DNA of 64,000 bases from Pseudothauera nasutitermitis (GTDB lineage Bacteria > Pseudomonadota > Gammaproteobacteria > Burkholderiales > Rhodocyclaceae), in assembly GCF_004801295.1 (NCBI RefSeq), contig NZ_SSOC01000006.1, forward strand, positions 62,001 through 126,000, written 5' to 3'. This document shows positions 46,661 to 53,865 of this stretch, one piece after another. Position numbers and translations under genes: made by a program. Each line of letters starts with the position of its first letter. The first letter of the stretch is position 1. The notes under the pieces were generated by a model, which saw only the letters and a list, made by a program, of their open reading frames with translations, searched no databases and was not told the DNA's origin.

Positions 46661-47109
46661 GGATGGATCTCCTCTGGGAATGGTGGGTTGCCGGTGTCGA
46701 GCAGCATGGGTTGCAGTTGTAATCCGGGGCGGCGCGCCAGGCGGCGCAGGGCGAGCAGGCCGCCGCCCAGCCCGCCCAGGCTGGCGGCGAGCACGGCGGC
46801 GTCCGGCAGGCCGAGCGCGGCGCCGAGCAGCATGGCCAGCACGAAGCCGGCCAGCGGAATCAGGTAGGCGGCCAGGGTGGCGCGCAGCGCGTTGTGTTCG
46901 GCGAGGCCGACGCGTACTTCGTCGCCGATGCGGTAGTGCAGACCGGGCGGGCGGTCCAGCTCGATCTCGCTGGAAGGCGTGTTGCCCGCGCAGGCCTTGG
47001 CGGCGCGGCAGCCGGCGCAGGCGGACTGGCGCTCGAAGCGCACGGTGAGGCGGTCAGCGTCCAGGCGGACGATGCGGCCGCTGCGCGCGATCATCGGTTC
47101 CGCGCTCAT
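46657..47109 (-). CDS. RseC/MucC-family membrane protein
   Basis: 150 residues. A cysteine motif near the N-terminus (QSACAGCRAAKACAG) precedes two membrane helices (LAAYLIPLAGFVLAMLLGAA; DAAVLAASLGGLGGGLLALR), the layout of RseC family proteins linked to SoxR reduction and to Rnf/ApbE systems. Within a nif operon it may support electron transfer or cluster protection. The start at 47109 overlaps the nifX stop (ATGA). Confidence 0.85.
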   Translation of the reverse strand: MSAEPMIARSGRIVRLDADRLTVRFERQSACAGCRAAKACAGNTPSSEIELDRPPGLHYRIGDEVRVGLAEHNALRATLAAYLIPLAGFVLAMLLGAALGLPDAAVLAASLGGLGGGLLALRRLARRPGLQLQPMLLDTGNPPFPEEIHP

Positions 47110-47594
47110 TCCCGCCAGCCCTCCGCTTCCATGGCGTCGAAGCGTGCGGCATCCACGCCGGCGCGCCCGCGCAGGGCCTTGGCCAGCCAGCCGGCGGGGC
47201 CGGAGGCCAGTTCGGCCTGGAGGTCGGCGATCAGCGCGTCGATGCAGGAACCTTCTTCCACGCGCACCGGCTGCACGCCGGCGGCGAGCAACTGCTTGAC
47301 CGCCGAGGCGCCCACCGCCAGGCAATACACCGCGGCGCAGCCGGCCAGCGTGGCGATCTTGCCGGGCAGCTTGTTGTCGTTGCCGTCCTGGCTGGCGGTG
47401 TCGATGAATTCGCACACCTCGACGAGTTGCGAGGACGCCGCGCCGACCTCGAAGATGGCGAAGGCCTCGGCCGCACCGAAGTGCTGGTTGACCGTGCTGC
47501 GGTCGGTGCTGGCGAAGGCGATGCGTACGCCGTCCATTGCGCGCTCCGTGCCTTCAGTGCCGGCCACCAGCCGCAGCCTGCGGTTGCGTGGCAT
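47106..47594 (-). CDS. nifX: Nitrogen fixation protein NifX
   Basis: Binds NifB-co and the FeMo-co precursor during cofactor assembly. 162 residues from the ATG at 47594, which gives [17 protein letters not shown], aligned with the Azotobacter NifX start. The binding domain follows ([40 protein letters not shown]). A shorter start at 47537 ([10 protein letters not shown]) and a longer one at 47645 are possible. With the start used here it overlaps the end of nifN by 41 bases. Confidence 0.9.
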   Translation of the reverse strand: MPRNRRLRLVAGTEGTERAMDGVRIAFASTDRSTVNQHFGAAEAFAIFEVGAASSQLVEVCEFIDTASQDGNDNKLPGKIATLAGCAAVYCLAVGASAVKQLLAAGVQPVRVEEGSCIDALIADLQAELASGPAGWLAKALRGRAGVDAARFDAMEAEGWRE

Positions 47595-48945
47595 CGCGGT
47601 CGGTACGCACGACAAGCCGTGCGCGGTAGGGGGTGATGTGCTCATGGTTGTGCACCACCAGATTGGCCAGATCGAACAGGGCCTGCCGGGTACCCCGGTA
47701 GCCCACCCAGGTCTTGGCGTGGCCGCCGATCAGGTCGTATTGCGGAATGCCCGCGCGCAGCAGCGGCACGCCCAGGCGCCCGGCGCTGGCGAGAACGTGC
47801 GAGTTGCCCAGCAGCAGTTCGGCGCCGCCCGCGCGGGCGAGGTCTTCCAGGTCTTCCAGATCGCCCACATGCACCTGCGCTGCGGGCACGTCGTCGAGCA
47901 CCGCCGCGCGGGCGGGCGACACGGCAGCGACGATCTCGCTGCCCATGCCGGCCAGCCAACAGCACAACTGGTGCAGCAGGTCGGGGTCGGCGGCCACGCC
48001 GATGCGCCGCAGGCCGGTCATGAAGTGGGTGTCGACCATGGCGTCCTGCAACTGCGCGCGTTGGCGTTCGAGTTTGTCCGGCACCTTGTGGCCGGACAGT
48101 TCGGCCAGCAGGGCGGTGAAGCGGTCGCAGGCCTCCAGGCCCATCAGGCCGTCGAAGCGCCAGTCCGGCACGCCGGTGCGCTCGCGCAGCAGGTCGGCGG
48201 CGGGCGCCAGCGAGCGGCCCACGACGATGGTGGCGGCGGCCTCGCCCAGCGTGGCGAGTTCGCCGGCCGGCGTGCCGCCCAGGGTGACGGGCAGGAAATC
48301 CTCGGCGATCAGGTGGCCGTCCAGCGCGTCGGCCAGGTCGGGCACCGCCACCGGGCGTAGGCCGAAGGCTTCCACCCAGTCCTTGATGGTTTCCACGTCG
48401 CCCGGCGTGAGATGGCTGCCGAGCAGCAGGTTGACCTGCTTCCTGCGTTTGCCGGCGTGGCGCGTGTGCGGCACGCTGACGTCGAGGATGCCGCGCAGCG
48501 CGGCGGCGTAGCCGCTTTCCAGGCAGCCGTTGAAATCCGGGGTGTTCACCGCCGCCACCGGAATGTGGGCGAATGCCGGGTGCTGCGCGCGGAACTCGCG
48601 CAGCAGGCGGGCGATGTCGGTGCCCTGGGTTTCCGACAGTGCGGTGGTGGCCAGCACCACGAGCCCCGGTTTGGCCTTGCCGCACACGGTGGCGAGCGCC
48701 TGCACGACGTTGTCGTCGGCGCTCATCACCGTGGCGACCTGGTCCATCGCCGTGGTCTGCAACGGGATGGGCTCGCGGAAGTGGCGCACGAAGAACACCT
48801 TGGCGAAGGCCGTGCAGCCCTGCGAGCCGTGCAGCAGGGGCATGCCGCGGTTGATGCCCAGGCAGGCCAGCGCGGCGCCGGCCGGCGCGGAGGATTTGAG
48901 CGGATTGACCGACAGGGCCTTGGGGTGGCGGACGATTTCAGCCAT
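47554..48945 (-). CDS. nifN: Nitrogenase cofactor scaffold subunit NifN
   Basis: Beta-like subunit of the NifEN scaffold, where the FeMo-co precursor matures. 463 residues. Diagnostic parts are [60 protein letters not shown] and [18 protein letters not shown]. The ATG at 48945 follows the nifE stop closely. The C-terminus carries [20 protein letters not shown]. Confidence 0.96.
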   Translation of the reverse strand: MAEIVRHPKALSVNPLKSSAPAGAALACLGINRGMPLLHGSQGCTAFAKVFFVRHFREPIPLQTTAMDQVATVMSADDNVVQALATVCGKAKPGLVVLATTALSETQGTDIARLLREFRAQHPAFAHIPVAAVNTPDFNGCLESGYAAALRGILDVSVPHTRHAGKRRKQVNLLLGSHLTPGDVETIKDWVEAFGLRPVAVPDLADALDGHLIAEDFLPVTLGGTPAGELATLGEAAATIVVGRSLAPAADLLRERTGVPDWRFDGLMGLEACDRFTALLAELSGHKVPDKLERQRAQLQDAMVDTHFMTGLRRIGVAADPDLLHQLCCWLAGMGSEIVAAVSPARAAVLDDVPAAQVHVGDLEDLEDLARAGGAELLLGNSHVLASAGRLGVPLLRAGIPQYDLIGGHAKTWVGYRGTRQALFDLANLVVHNHEHITPYRARLVVRTDRDATQPQAAAGGRH

Positions 48946-48956
48946 GTTGGCGCTCC

Positions 48957-50444
48957 TCAGGCGGCGACCAGCGGGTCGAGGGCGGCATCCCCCGCGCCCG
49001 CGGCGGCGGGTTCGTCGTCTTCCGCATCCGGGCTGTCGCCCATCTCCGGACCGGCCACCACCATCGCCTTGGTGGACCACGGCGCGGGGCGGCGCACCGC
49101 TTCCCACACCGGCGATTCGAGGGTCAGCGCGAGCTGGCGCACCAGCTCCTTCATGCCCTCGTAGCCGGCGTAGGCGAATTCGCGTTCCTGGTTGATGTCG
49201 AGGAAGGGTAGGCGGGCCTTCAGCGCGGTGTACAGGTTGCGTCCGCCGGCGATCAGCAGGTCGGCCTTCAGTTCATACACCGCGTTGAGCAGGTCGCGCG
49301 CGCCCTCGCTCTTCAGCATGATGGCGTCGTCGCCCATCAGTTCGAGGATGCGCGCCTTGTCTTCCTCGGTGGATTTCTTGGTGCCGCTGGCCACCACGTT
49401 CATGCCCAGATCCTGCAGCGCGGAAACCACCGACCAGCTTTTCACCCCGCCGGTGAACAGCAGCACGCGCTTGCCCTGCAGGCGCGGGCGCCAGACTTCC
49501 AACTCGGCGCGCACGCGGGTTTCCTCGCGGGCGATGACCGCCTCGGTGCGCGTGATCAGGTCCGTGTCGCCGATCAGGCGGGCGATGTCGCGCAGCGCCT
49601 GGCTGGTGTCGGTGATGCCGTAGAAGCTGCCCTCGAACCAGGGCACGCCCCAGCGTTCCTCGATCTTGCGCGCCACGTTGATCATCGCCTTGGCGCACAC
49701 CAGCATGCTCACCTCGGCGCGGTGCATGGTCTGCACCTCGTGGAAGCGCGCGTCGCCCGACAGCGTACAGAGCACGCGGATGCCCAGTTCGTCGAACAGT
49801 GGCAGCACGTGCCACAGTTCGCCGGCGATGTTGTATTCGCCGATCAGGTTGATGCTATGGGCCCGGATGCCGGGCGGCACGGCGTCCGCCGGCAGCGGGT
49901 CCGGCTCGCGGGTGCCGATGACGTACTTGAACATGGCCTCGCCGGCGATGCGGTTGCCCAGGTTCTTGGTGCCGTAGAAGCCGGCCGAATCCACCGGCAC
50001 CACCGGTACGCCCCAGCGTTCGGCGGCAGCCTTGCACACGGCCTCGATGTCGTCGCCGATGAGCGCCGGCACGCAGGTGTTGTAGACGAACACGGCGGCC
50101 GGCTCGTAGCGTTCGATGGCCTGCTTGATGCCGTGGAACAGGCGCTTCTCGCCGCGACCCATGATGATGTCCTGCTCCGACAGGTCGGTGGTCATGCCGA
50201 TCCTGTACAGCGTGGGGCCGGATGAGCGCGTGCCGCGGTTGTCCCAGGAATTGCCCGCGCAGGCGATGGGGCCGTGCACGATGTGGGCGACGTCGGCGAT
50301 CGGCAGCAGGGCGATCTGCGCGCCGTCGAAGGCGCAGCCGCCGGCCGAGGCGCCGGGCTTGGGGCGCGCGCAGCCGGCCTTTTCCTTCTTGTTGTGCGCA
50401 CAGGCCGGCTCGTCCAGCAGGGCGGCGATGTCGGAGGTCTTCAC
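48957..50444 (-). CDS. nifE: Nitrogenase cofactor scaffold subunit NifE
   Basis: Alpha-like subunit of NifEN. The GTG at 50444, with AGGAG seven bases before it, gives 495 residues. With this start the cluster cysteines fall at 37 (GGCAFDGA), 62 ([10 protein letters not shown]) and 124 ([13 protein letters not shown]), the same numbers as in Azotobacter, which supports the choice. Other landmarks are [20 protein letters not shown] and [20 protein letters not shown]. The C-terminal 30 residues are an acidic Ala/Asp tail. It heads the leftward operon nifE-nifN-nifX-rseC-DUF269-DUF683-nifF. Confidence 0.96.
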   Translation of the reverse strand: MKTSDIAALLDEPACAHNKKEKAGCARPKPGASAGGCAFDGAQIALLPIADVAHIVHGPIACAGNSWDNRGTRSSGPTLYRIGMTTDLSEQDIIMGRGEKRLFHGIKQAIERYEPAAVFVYNTCVPALIGDDIEAVCKAAAERWGVPVVPVDSAGFYGTKNLGNRIAGEAMFKYVIGTREPDPLPADAVPPGIRAHSINLIGEYNIAGELWHVLPLFDELGIRVLCTLSGDARFHEVQTMHRAEVSMLVCAKAMINVARKIEERWGVPWFEGSFYGITDTSQALRDIARLIGDTDLITRTEAVIAREETRVRAELEVWRPRLQGKRVLLFTGGVKSWSVVSALQDLGMNVVASGTKKSTEEDKARILELMGDDAIMLKSEGARDLLNAVYELKADLLIAGGRNLYTALKARLPFLDINQEREFAYAGYEGMKELVRQLALTLESPVWEAVRRPAPWSTKAMVVAGPEMGDSPDAEDDEPAAAGAGDAALDPLVAA

Positions 50445-50478
50445 GGGCGTGCTCCTGGGGCGGGGTCGGCGGTCCTGC

Positions 50479-50494
50479 TGCAAGCGCTGTGCCA
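50479..50494 (-). promoter_or_regulatory. Sigma-54 promoter of the nifE operon
   Basis: Read leftward, TGGCAC-AGCGC-TTGCA fits the sigma-54 consensus exactly. The expected start near 50467 gives a leader of some 23 bases carrying the AGGAG of nifE. The 364-bp gap from nifE to the ferredoxin gene holds this promoter, two NifA sites and the rightward sigma-54 promoter, and no gene. Confidence 0.9.
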
Positions 50495-50530
50495 GTGGGG
50501 GACGAGCACGTGGTTGCGCCATCTGGCGGA

Positions 50531-50566
50531 TGTACATGGGGGTACACCCATGTGGGGAACCCGACA
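50531..50566. promoter_or_regulatory. Two tandem NifA upstream activator sites
   Basis: TGTACATGGGGGTACA (50531-50546) and TGTGGGGAACCCGACA (50551-50566) are both TGT-N10-ACA. Their starts are 20 bp apart, about two helical turns, so both face the same side of the DNA. They stand 64-100 bp from the nifE start and might also serve the rightward promoter at 50721. Confidence 0.85.
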
Positions 50567-50720
50567 ATTGCGTGCGGCGCTGTTGGGTTTGCGCGTTCCG
50601 CCTCGGGGCCGCAGCAGCCGGCCTCGACGATCCCTGCTGGATGCCGGGGGCCGTGGTCCTGCATGGCCGGTGCGCATTGGAAGGGATCCCTGTCGGGCAG
50701 CTAATGCGGCGCCAGCGGTT

Positions 50721-50736
50721 TGGCACCGGGTTTGCT
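50721..50736 (+). promoter_or_regulatory. Sigma-54 promoter of the ferredoxin operon
   Basis: TGGCAC-CGGGT-TTGCT matches TGGCAC-N5-TTGCW and points rightward. The expected start near 50748 leaves about 60 bases of leader, including GGAG six bases before the ferredoxin ATG. Confidence 0.85.
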
Positions 50737-50808
50737 TGAACACGCCTACATCCACCGTCCGTGGCCGCCGCTTGCGGCCGCGCGGTGCGCAAGCGATTGG
50801 AGTGCGAC

Positions 50809-51132
50809 ATGCCCAAACCGAAAAAACACATCCTGGTCTGCGTGCAGGCCCGTCCGCCGGGCCATCCGCGCGGCTCCTGTCAGCAGCGCGGCTGTAACGA
50901 GGTCTATCAGGCCTTTCTGGAAGTCTTCCAGGCGCGCAACCTGTGGAACGACTACGCGGTGACCAACACCGGTTGCCTGGGACCCTGTACGGCCGGGCCG
51001 AGCGTGCTGGTGTATCCGGAGGGCACCCTGTACGCCGGGGTGTCCACCGACGATGTGAATGCGATCATCGACGGGCACCTGATCGGCGATACGCCCGTGG
51101 AGCGCCTGAAGGCGCCCGCCGAACTGTGGTGA
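50809..51132 (+). CDS. Thioredoxin-like 2Fe-2S ferredoxin
   Basis: 107 residues. [20 protein letters not shown] followed by a Cys, and [17 protein letters not shown], give the four cysteines of the thioredoxin-fold 2Fe-2S ferredoxins (Shethna type). Genes of this kind lie in nif regions of several diazotrophs and may protect nitrogenase from oxygen or carry electrons. A sigma-54 promoter 73 bp upstream of the start indicates nitrogen-fixation control. The start at 50809 has GGAG at good spacing. The NifZ-like gene overlaps or follows immediately. Confidence 0.9.
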   Translation: MPKPKKHILVCVQARPPGHPRGSCQQRGCNEVYQAFLEVFQARNLWNDYAVTNTGCLGPCTAGPSVLVYPEGTLYAGVSTDDVNAIIDGHLIGDTPVERLKAPAELW

Positions 51133-51137
51133 GCGCG

Positions 51138-51413
51138 ATGGACGGGGCGACCTATCAATCGGGCGAGATCGTCTTCGCCGCCGAGGATCTGTACAACGAC
51201 GGCAGCCTGCCGGATACGCCGGACGGCGCCTTGCTGGCCGGTGCCGGCACGCGCGGCGTGGTGGTCAAGGCCGGCCATCTGGACGGACAGCCGCAAACCG
51301 AAATCTTCGCGGTGCGCTTCGAAGGCGCAGACGACGTGCTCGGTCCGCCGGTGGGCTGTTTCGTGCATGAATTGACGCAGCAGGCCCTCCCGGCGCGGGA
51401 GGCGGGCGCATGA
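51138..51413 (+). CDS. Short NifZ-like protein
   Basis: 91 residues: YQSGEIVFAAEDLYNDGSLP, then LLAGAGTRGVVVKAGHL and LGPPVGCFVHELTQ. This matches the NifZ domain rather than the longer NifZ at 34611. A GTG start at 51129, overlapping the ferredoxin stop as GTGA, is an alternative. It overlaps the next gene by four bases. A role in cluster assembly is inferred from the family and the operon. Confidence 0.8.
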   Translation: MDGATYQSGEIVFAAEDLYNDGSLPDTPDGALLAGAGTRGVVVKAGHLDGQPQTEIFAVRFEGADDVLGPPVGCFVHELTQQALPAREAGA

Positions 51414-51799
51414 AGATCGCCGTGGCCGTGCGCGACGGATTCACGCGTATCGCCGGACATGCCGGCAAGGCCGCCGACTGGCTGGTGTTCGACTGGGAAC
51501 CCGGCCGGGCGCTGGACGAGCCGGGGCGCGTGCATCTGGAAAAGGCCCAGTTGTTCCATTACCTCGGCGACGATGCCGGCGCGCATCCGCTCGACGGGGT
51601 AGCGCTGGTGGTGGCGGGCAGCGCGGGCGACGGCTTCCGCCGCCACATGGCCAAGCGCGGCGCCGAGGTGGTGCTGACCGGCGAGGAAGACCCGCGCGCG
51701 GCGGTGGACAAGCTGCTCGCCGGCGAGGAACTGGACGGCGTGCGCTTCGACCCGCTGCGCCTGGTGTGCAGCGTGCGTGATCTGTTCTCGCGCCATTGA
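51410..51799 (+). CDS. NifX/NafY-type cofactor-binding domain protein
   Basis: 129 residues with the dinitrogenase iron-molybdenum cofactor-binding fold: MKIAVAVRDGFTRIAGHAGK at the start, LVVAGSAGDGFRRHMAKRGA in the middle, and VDKLLAGEELDG near the end. It is probably a carrier or chaperone for FeMo-co or its precursor. The ATG overlaps the NifZ-like gene stop, so the three genes from 50809 form one operon. Confidence 0.88.
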   Translation: MKIAVAVRDGFTRIAGHAGKAADWLVFDWEPGRALDEPGRVHLEKAQLFHYLGDDAGAHPLDGVALVVAGSAGDGFRRHMAKRGAEVVLTGEEDPRAAVDKLLAGEELDGVRFDPLRLVCSVRDLFSRH

Positions 51800-51842
51800 A
51801 CCTGGAAACCGCAATGGGCGCCGCGCCCGTCCGCCGCGGCGC

Positions 51843-52787
51843 TCAGATGCTGTACGGTGCTTCGACCCAGCCGCTGACCAGGGCAATGTCGCGCTGCGGC
51901 AGGTAGGCCAGGTCTTCCTGCAGGTCGGCATGCACCCTGGCCGGGAGGCCGCGCGGCACGCGTCGTCCGCTGACCATGTGGAAGTACCAGGCGAAGCCGT
52001 AGCCGGCGGCGCGGTCGAAGTCGTGCAGCTGCTGGGCCAGTTCGGTGCCGCGTGCGTCCTCGGTGCCCTGCCATGCCGGCGCGTGCGCGGCCACCGGCAC
52101 GGCGCCGTGGCGCACCTGGCGGTAGCGGTCCAGGTGTTCGGAGAGCGCCAGCACCCATTTGTCGCAGAAGTGGCGCTGCTGGCCGGCGCTGGAGCGCGCC
52201 CATTCGTCCAGGAAGCGCATCACCGGGGCGGGCTTGCCGGCCTGCGCGCCGATGCGTTCGAGGTGCTCGGCGATGTCGGTGAGCCGGCGGAAGCTGTAGC
52301 GCGGCTTGCCGAGCGGGGCGAGCGGCGACTGGCCGTCCGGGCGGTCGAACAGGGCTGCGACGGATTCCGCTCCGCTGCAGGCGTCCAGCGGGTGGCTGAG
52401 CACCTCGCGCAGTTCCTCGATCTCCAACTGCAGATAAGCGGTGGGCGCATCACCACGGATCGACACCAGATAGTGGGTGATGCCTTGCTCGCGGGTGAGC
52501 TGGTAGCCGCGTCCGTGCAGGCGGTCGAGCAACGTGTCGCCATCCTCGCCGGCTTCGGCCCAGGCTTCTTCCAGCCAGGCCAGCGCGTCCTCGGCGATGC
52601 ATTCGCCGCGGCCGTCGAGGATGCGCCCCGGGCGGTACCAGCCGCCGCGCGACAGGCGCGGGGTGAAGGCCAGGCCGCCTTCGCGCAGGAACGCGTCGAG
52701 CAGCATGGCGTGGCCGGGCATCGGCCGGGTGGCGGTGCACAGGCGGAAGGCCAGTTCGGCAAGGTCGGCGGGCGAGAGTGCGGTCAT
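51843..52787 (-). CDS. Hypothetical protein paired with the LRV gene
   Basis: 314 residues, family not recognised. It opens MTALSPADLAELAFRLCTAT and is rich in aromatic and charged residues (GGWYRPGRILDGRGECIAED; RGYQLTREQGITHYLVSIRG), with no membrane segment. It starts 17 bp after the LRV gene and should share its sigma-54 promoter, so a role linked to nitrogen fixation is inferred from context only. The coding frame is convergent with the NifX/NafY-type gene. Confidence 0.65.
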   Translation of the reverse strand: MTALSPADLAELAFRLCTATRPMPGHAMLLDAFLREGGLAFTPRLSRGGWYRPGRILDGRGECIAEDALAWLEEAWAEAGEDGDTLLDRLHGRGYQLTREQGITHYLVSIRGDAPTAYLQLEIEELREVLSHPLDACSGAESVAALFDRPDGQSPLAPLGKPRYSFRRLTDIAEHLERIGAQAGKPAPVMRFLDEWARSSAGQQRHFCDKWVLALSEHLDRYRQVRHGAVPVAAHAPAWQGTEDARGTELAQQLHDFDRAAGYGFAWYFHMVSGRRVPRGLPARVHADLQEDLAYLPQRDIALVSGWVEAPYSI

Positions 52788-52803
52788 GGGCGCGGTCCTC
52801 GGT

Positions 52804-53568
52804 TCAGGATTCCTGTAAGCGGGCCAGCCGCTCGGCGGCCAGTTGGCGGATGTCGGGTTCGGAGTCGTCGAGCGCTGCACGTACGGCATCGATGCCGGCC
52901 TGGCCGAGCGCGGCGGCGCGTACTGCCCAGTCGGGATCGTCGACGAGCACGCGGGCGGCCTCGTCGGGCAGCAGGCGGCTCGCAGCCAGCGCGCGCACCT
53001 CTGGATCGGCGTCCCGCAGCATGCGGCCGAGCGCGAAGGCGGGCAGGCGGCGCGCCACTTCCTTGCGCACCGCCGGGTCGGGGTCGGCGGCCATGCGGGT
53101 GAGGCGGCCGTGAGGAAGCCGGCGGGCGACCTGCAGGCGTACCGCGTAATCGGCATCGTGCAGCAGTGTGTCGAGATGCTCGGCCGGCAGCCGGCTGGCC
53201 ACGGTGACGCGTACTTCGCGGTCGGGGTCGCGCGCCAGGTGCAGCAGGGCGTCGCCGGACAGCCGGGTGGCGACCACGCGGCGCACGGTTTCGTCCGCAT
53301 CGCCGATCAGCCGCGCGGCGGATTCGGCGGGCGCCCAGCGCGCGGCGATGGCGCGGCGTTCCCAGAACGGATCGTCCAGACAGGATTCGGCGAACTCGCG
53401 GTTGCGCGCCAGAAAGCGGTCGATCTGGCGGCCATTGTCGGCCACCAGACAGGCGTCGCCCGGTGCGCAGGTGCCGCGCGCCAGTGTGTCGCCGCGCAGC
53501 CGGCAGCGGCTACAAGCGTTCGCGGAGGAGGGGTGGTCGGGGCAGGAGTCGGCGTGGGCGGTGTTCAA
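52804..53568 (-). CDS. LRV-repeat protein with N-terminal 4Fe-4S domain
   Basis: About 254 residues. The N-terminus has a cysteine cluster (SCPDHPSSANACSRC and GTCAPGDACLV) of the kind that binds a 4Fe-4S cluster. At least seven leucine-rich variant repeats of about 24 residues follow, each with the pattern VRxxVAxRLP or VRALAASRLL. Such LRV proteins are known from nif regions of Azotobacter. The start is uncertain: a TTG at 53568 fits the sigma-54 promoter at 53606 (expected transcript start near 53594), but no Shine-Dalgarno is visible. Confidence 0.8.
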   Translation of the reverse strand: MNTAHADSCPDHPSSANACSRCRLRGDTLARGTCAPGDACLVADNGRQIDRFLARNREFAESCLDDPFWERRAIAARWAPAESAARLIGDADETVRRVVATRLSGDALLHLARDPDREVRVTVASRLPAEHLDTLLHDADYAVRLQVARRLPHGRLTRMAADPDPAVRKEVARRLPAFALGRMLRDADPEVRALAASRLLPDEAARVLVDDPDWAVRAAALGQAGIDAVRAALDDSEPDIRQLAAERLARLQES

Positions 53569-53605
53569 GGCAGTAGTATCGACGAGTTGCGCGGCGCTGC
53601 TGCCG

Positions 53606-53621
53606 TGCAAGTCGCGTGCCC
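53606..53621 (-). promoter_or_regulatory. Probable sigma-54 promoter of the LRV operon
   Basis: Read leftward, GGGCAC-GCGAC-TTGCA differs from TGGCAC-N5-TTGCW at one base. The NifA-type site at 53662 lies about 70-80 bp upstream of the expected start, supporting the call. Confidence 0.7.
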
Positions 53622-53661
53622 GCGCGTTGCGGCGGCCCGAGTGGGGCCGCGGGCGGATTTG

Positions 53662-53677
53662 TGTCGCATCTCCTACA
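53662..53677. promoter_or_regulatory. NifA upstream activator site of the LRV operon
   Basis: TGTCGCATCTCCTACA is TGT-N10-ACA, 41 bp upstream of the LRV -24 element. It lies in the 297-bp gap before the GGDEF-EAL gene, where I see no other feature. Confidence 0.7.
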
Positions 53678-53865
53678 AACGGCGGATGCCACAGTGATGA
53701 AACCCACACGGATAGGGGGTGAATCCGTGAGCTTAGTGTGAAATACTTCTCCCCAATTTGGGGAATGTTGTGTCGGGCATTTCCCGTGACCGCATGGGCG
53801 ACGGCTGGCCGGCGTCCGGGAAAACGAGCGGCCGGCGCGCGAGCGGACGGCCTGCCAGGAGGTGA

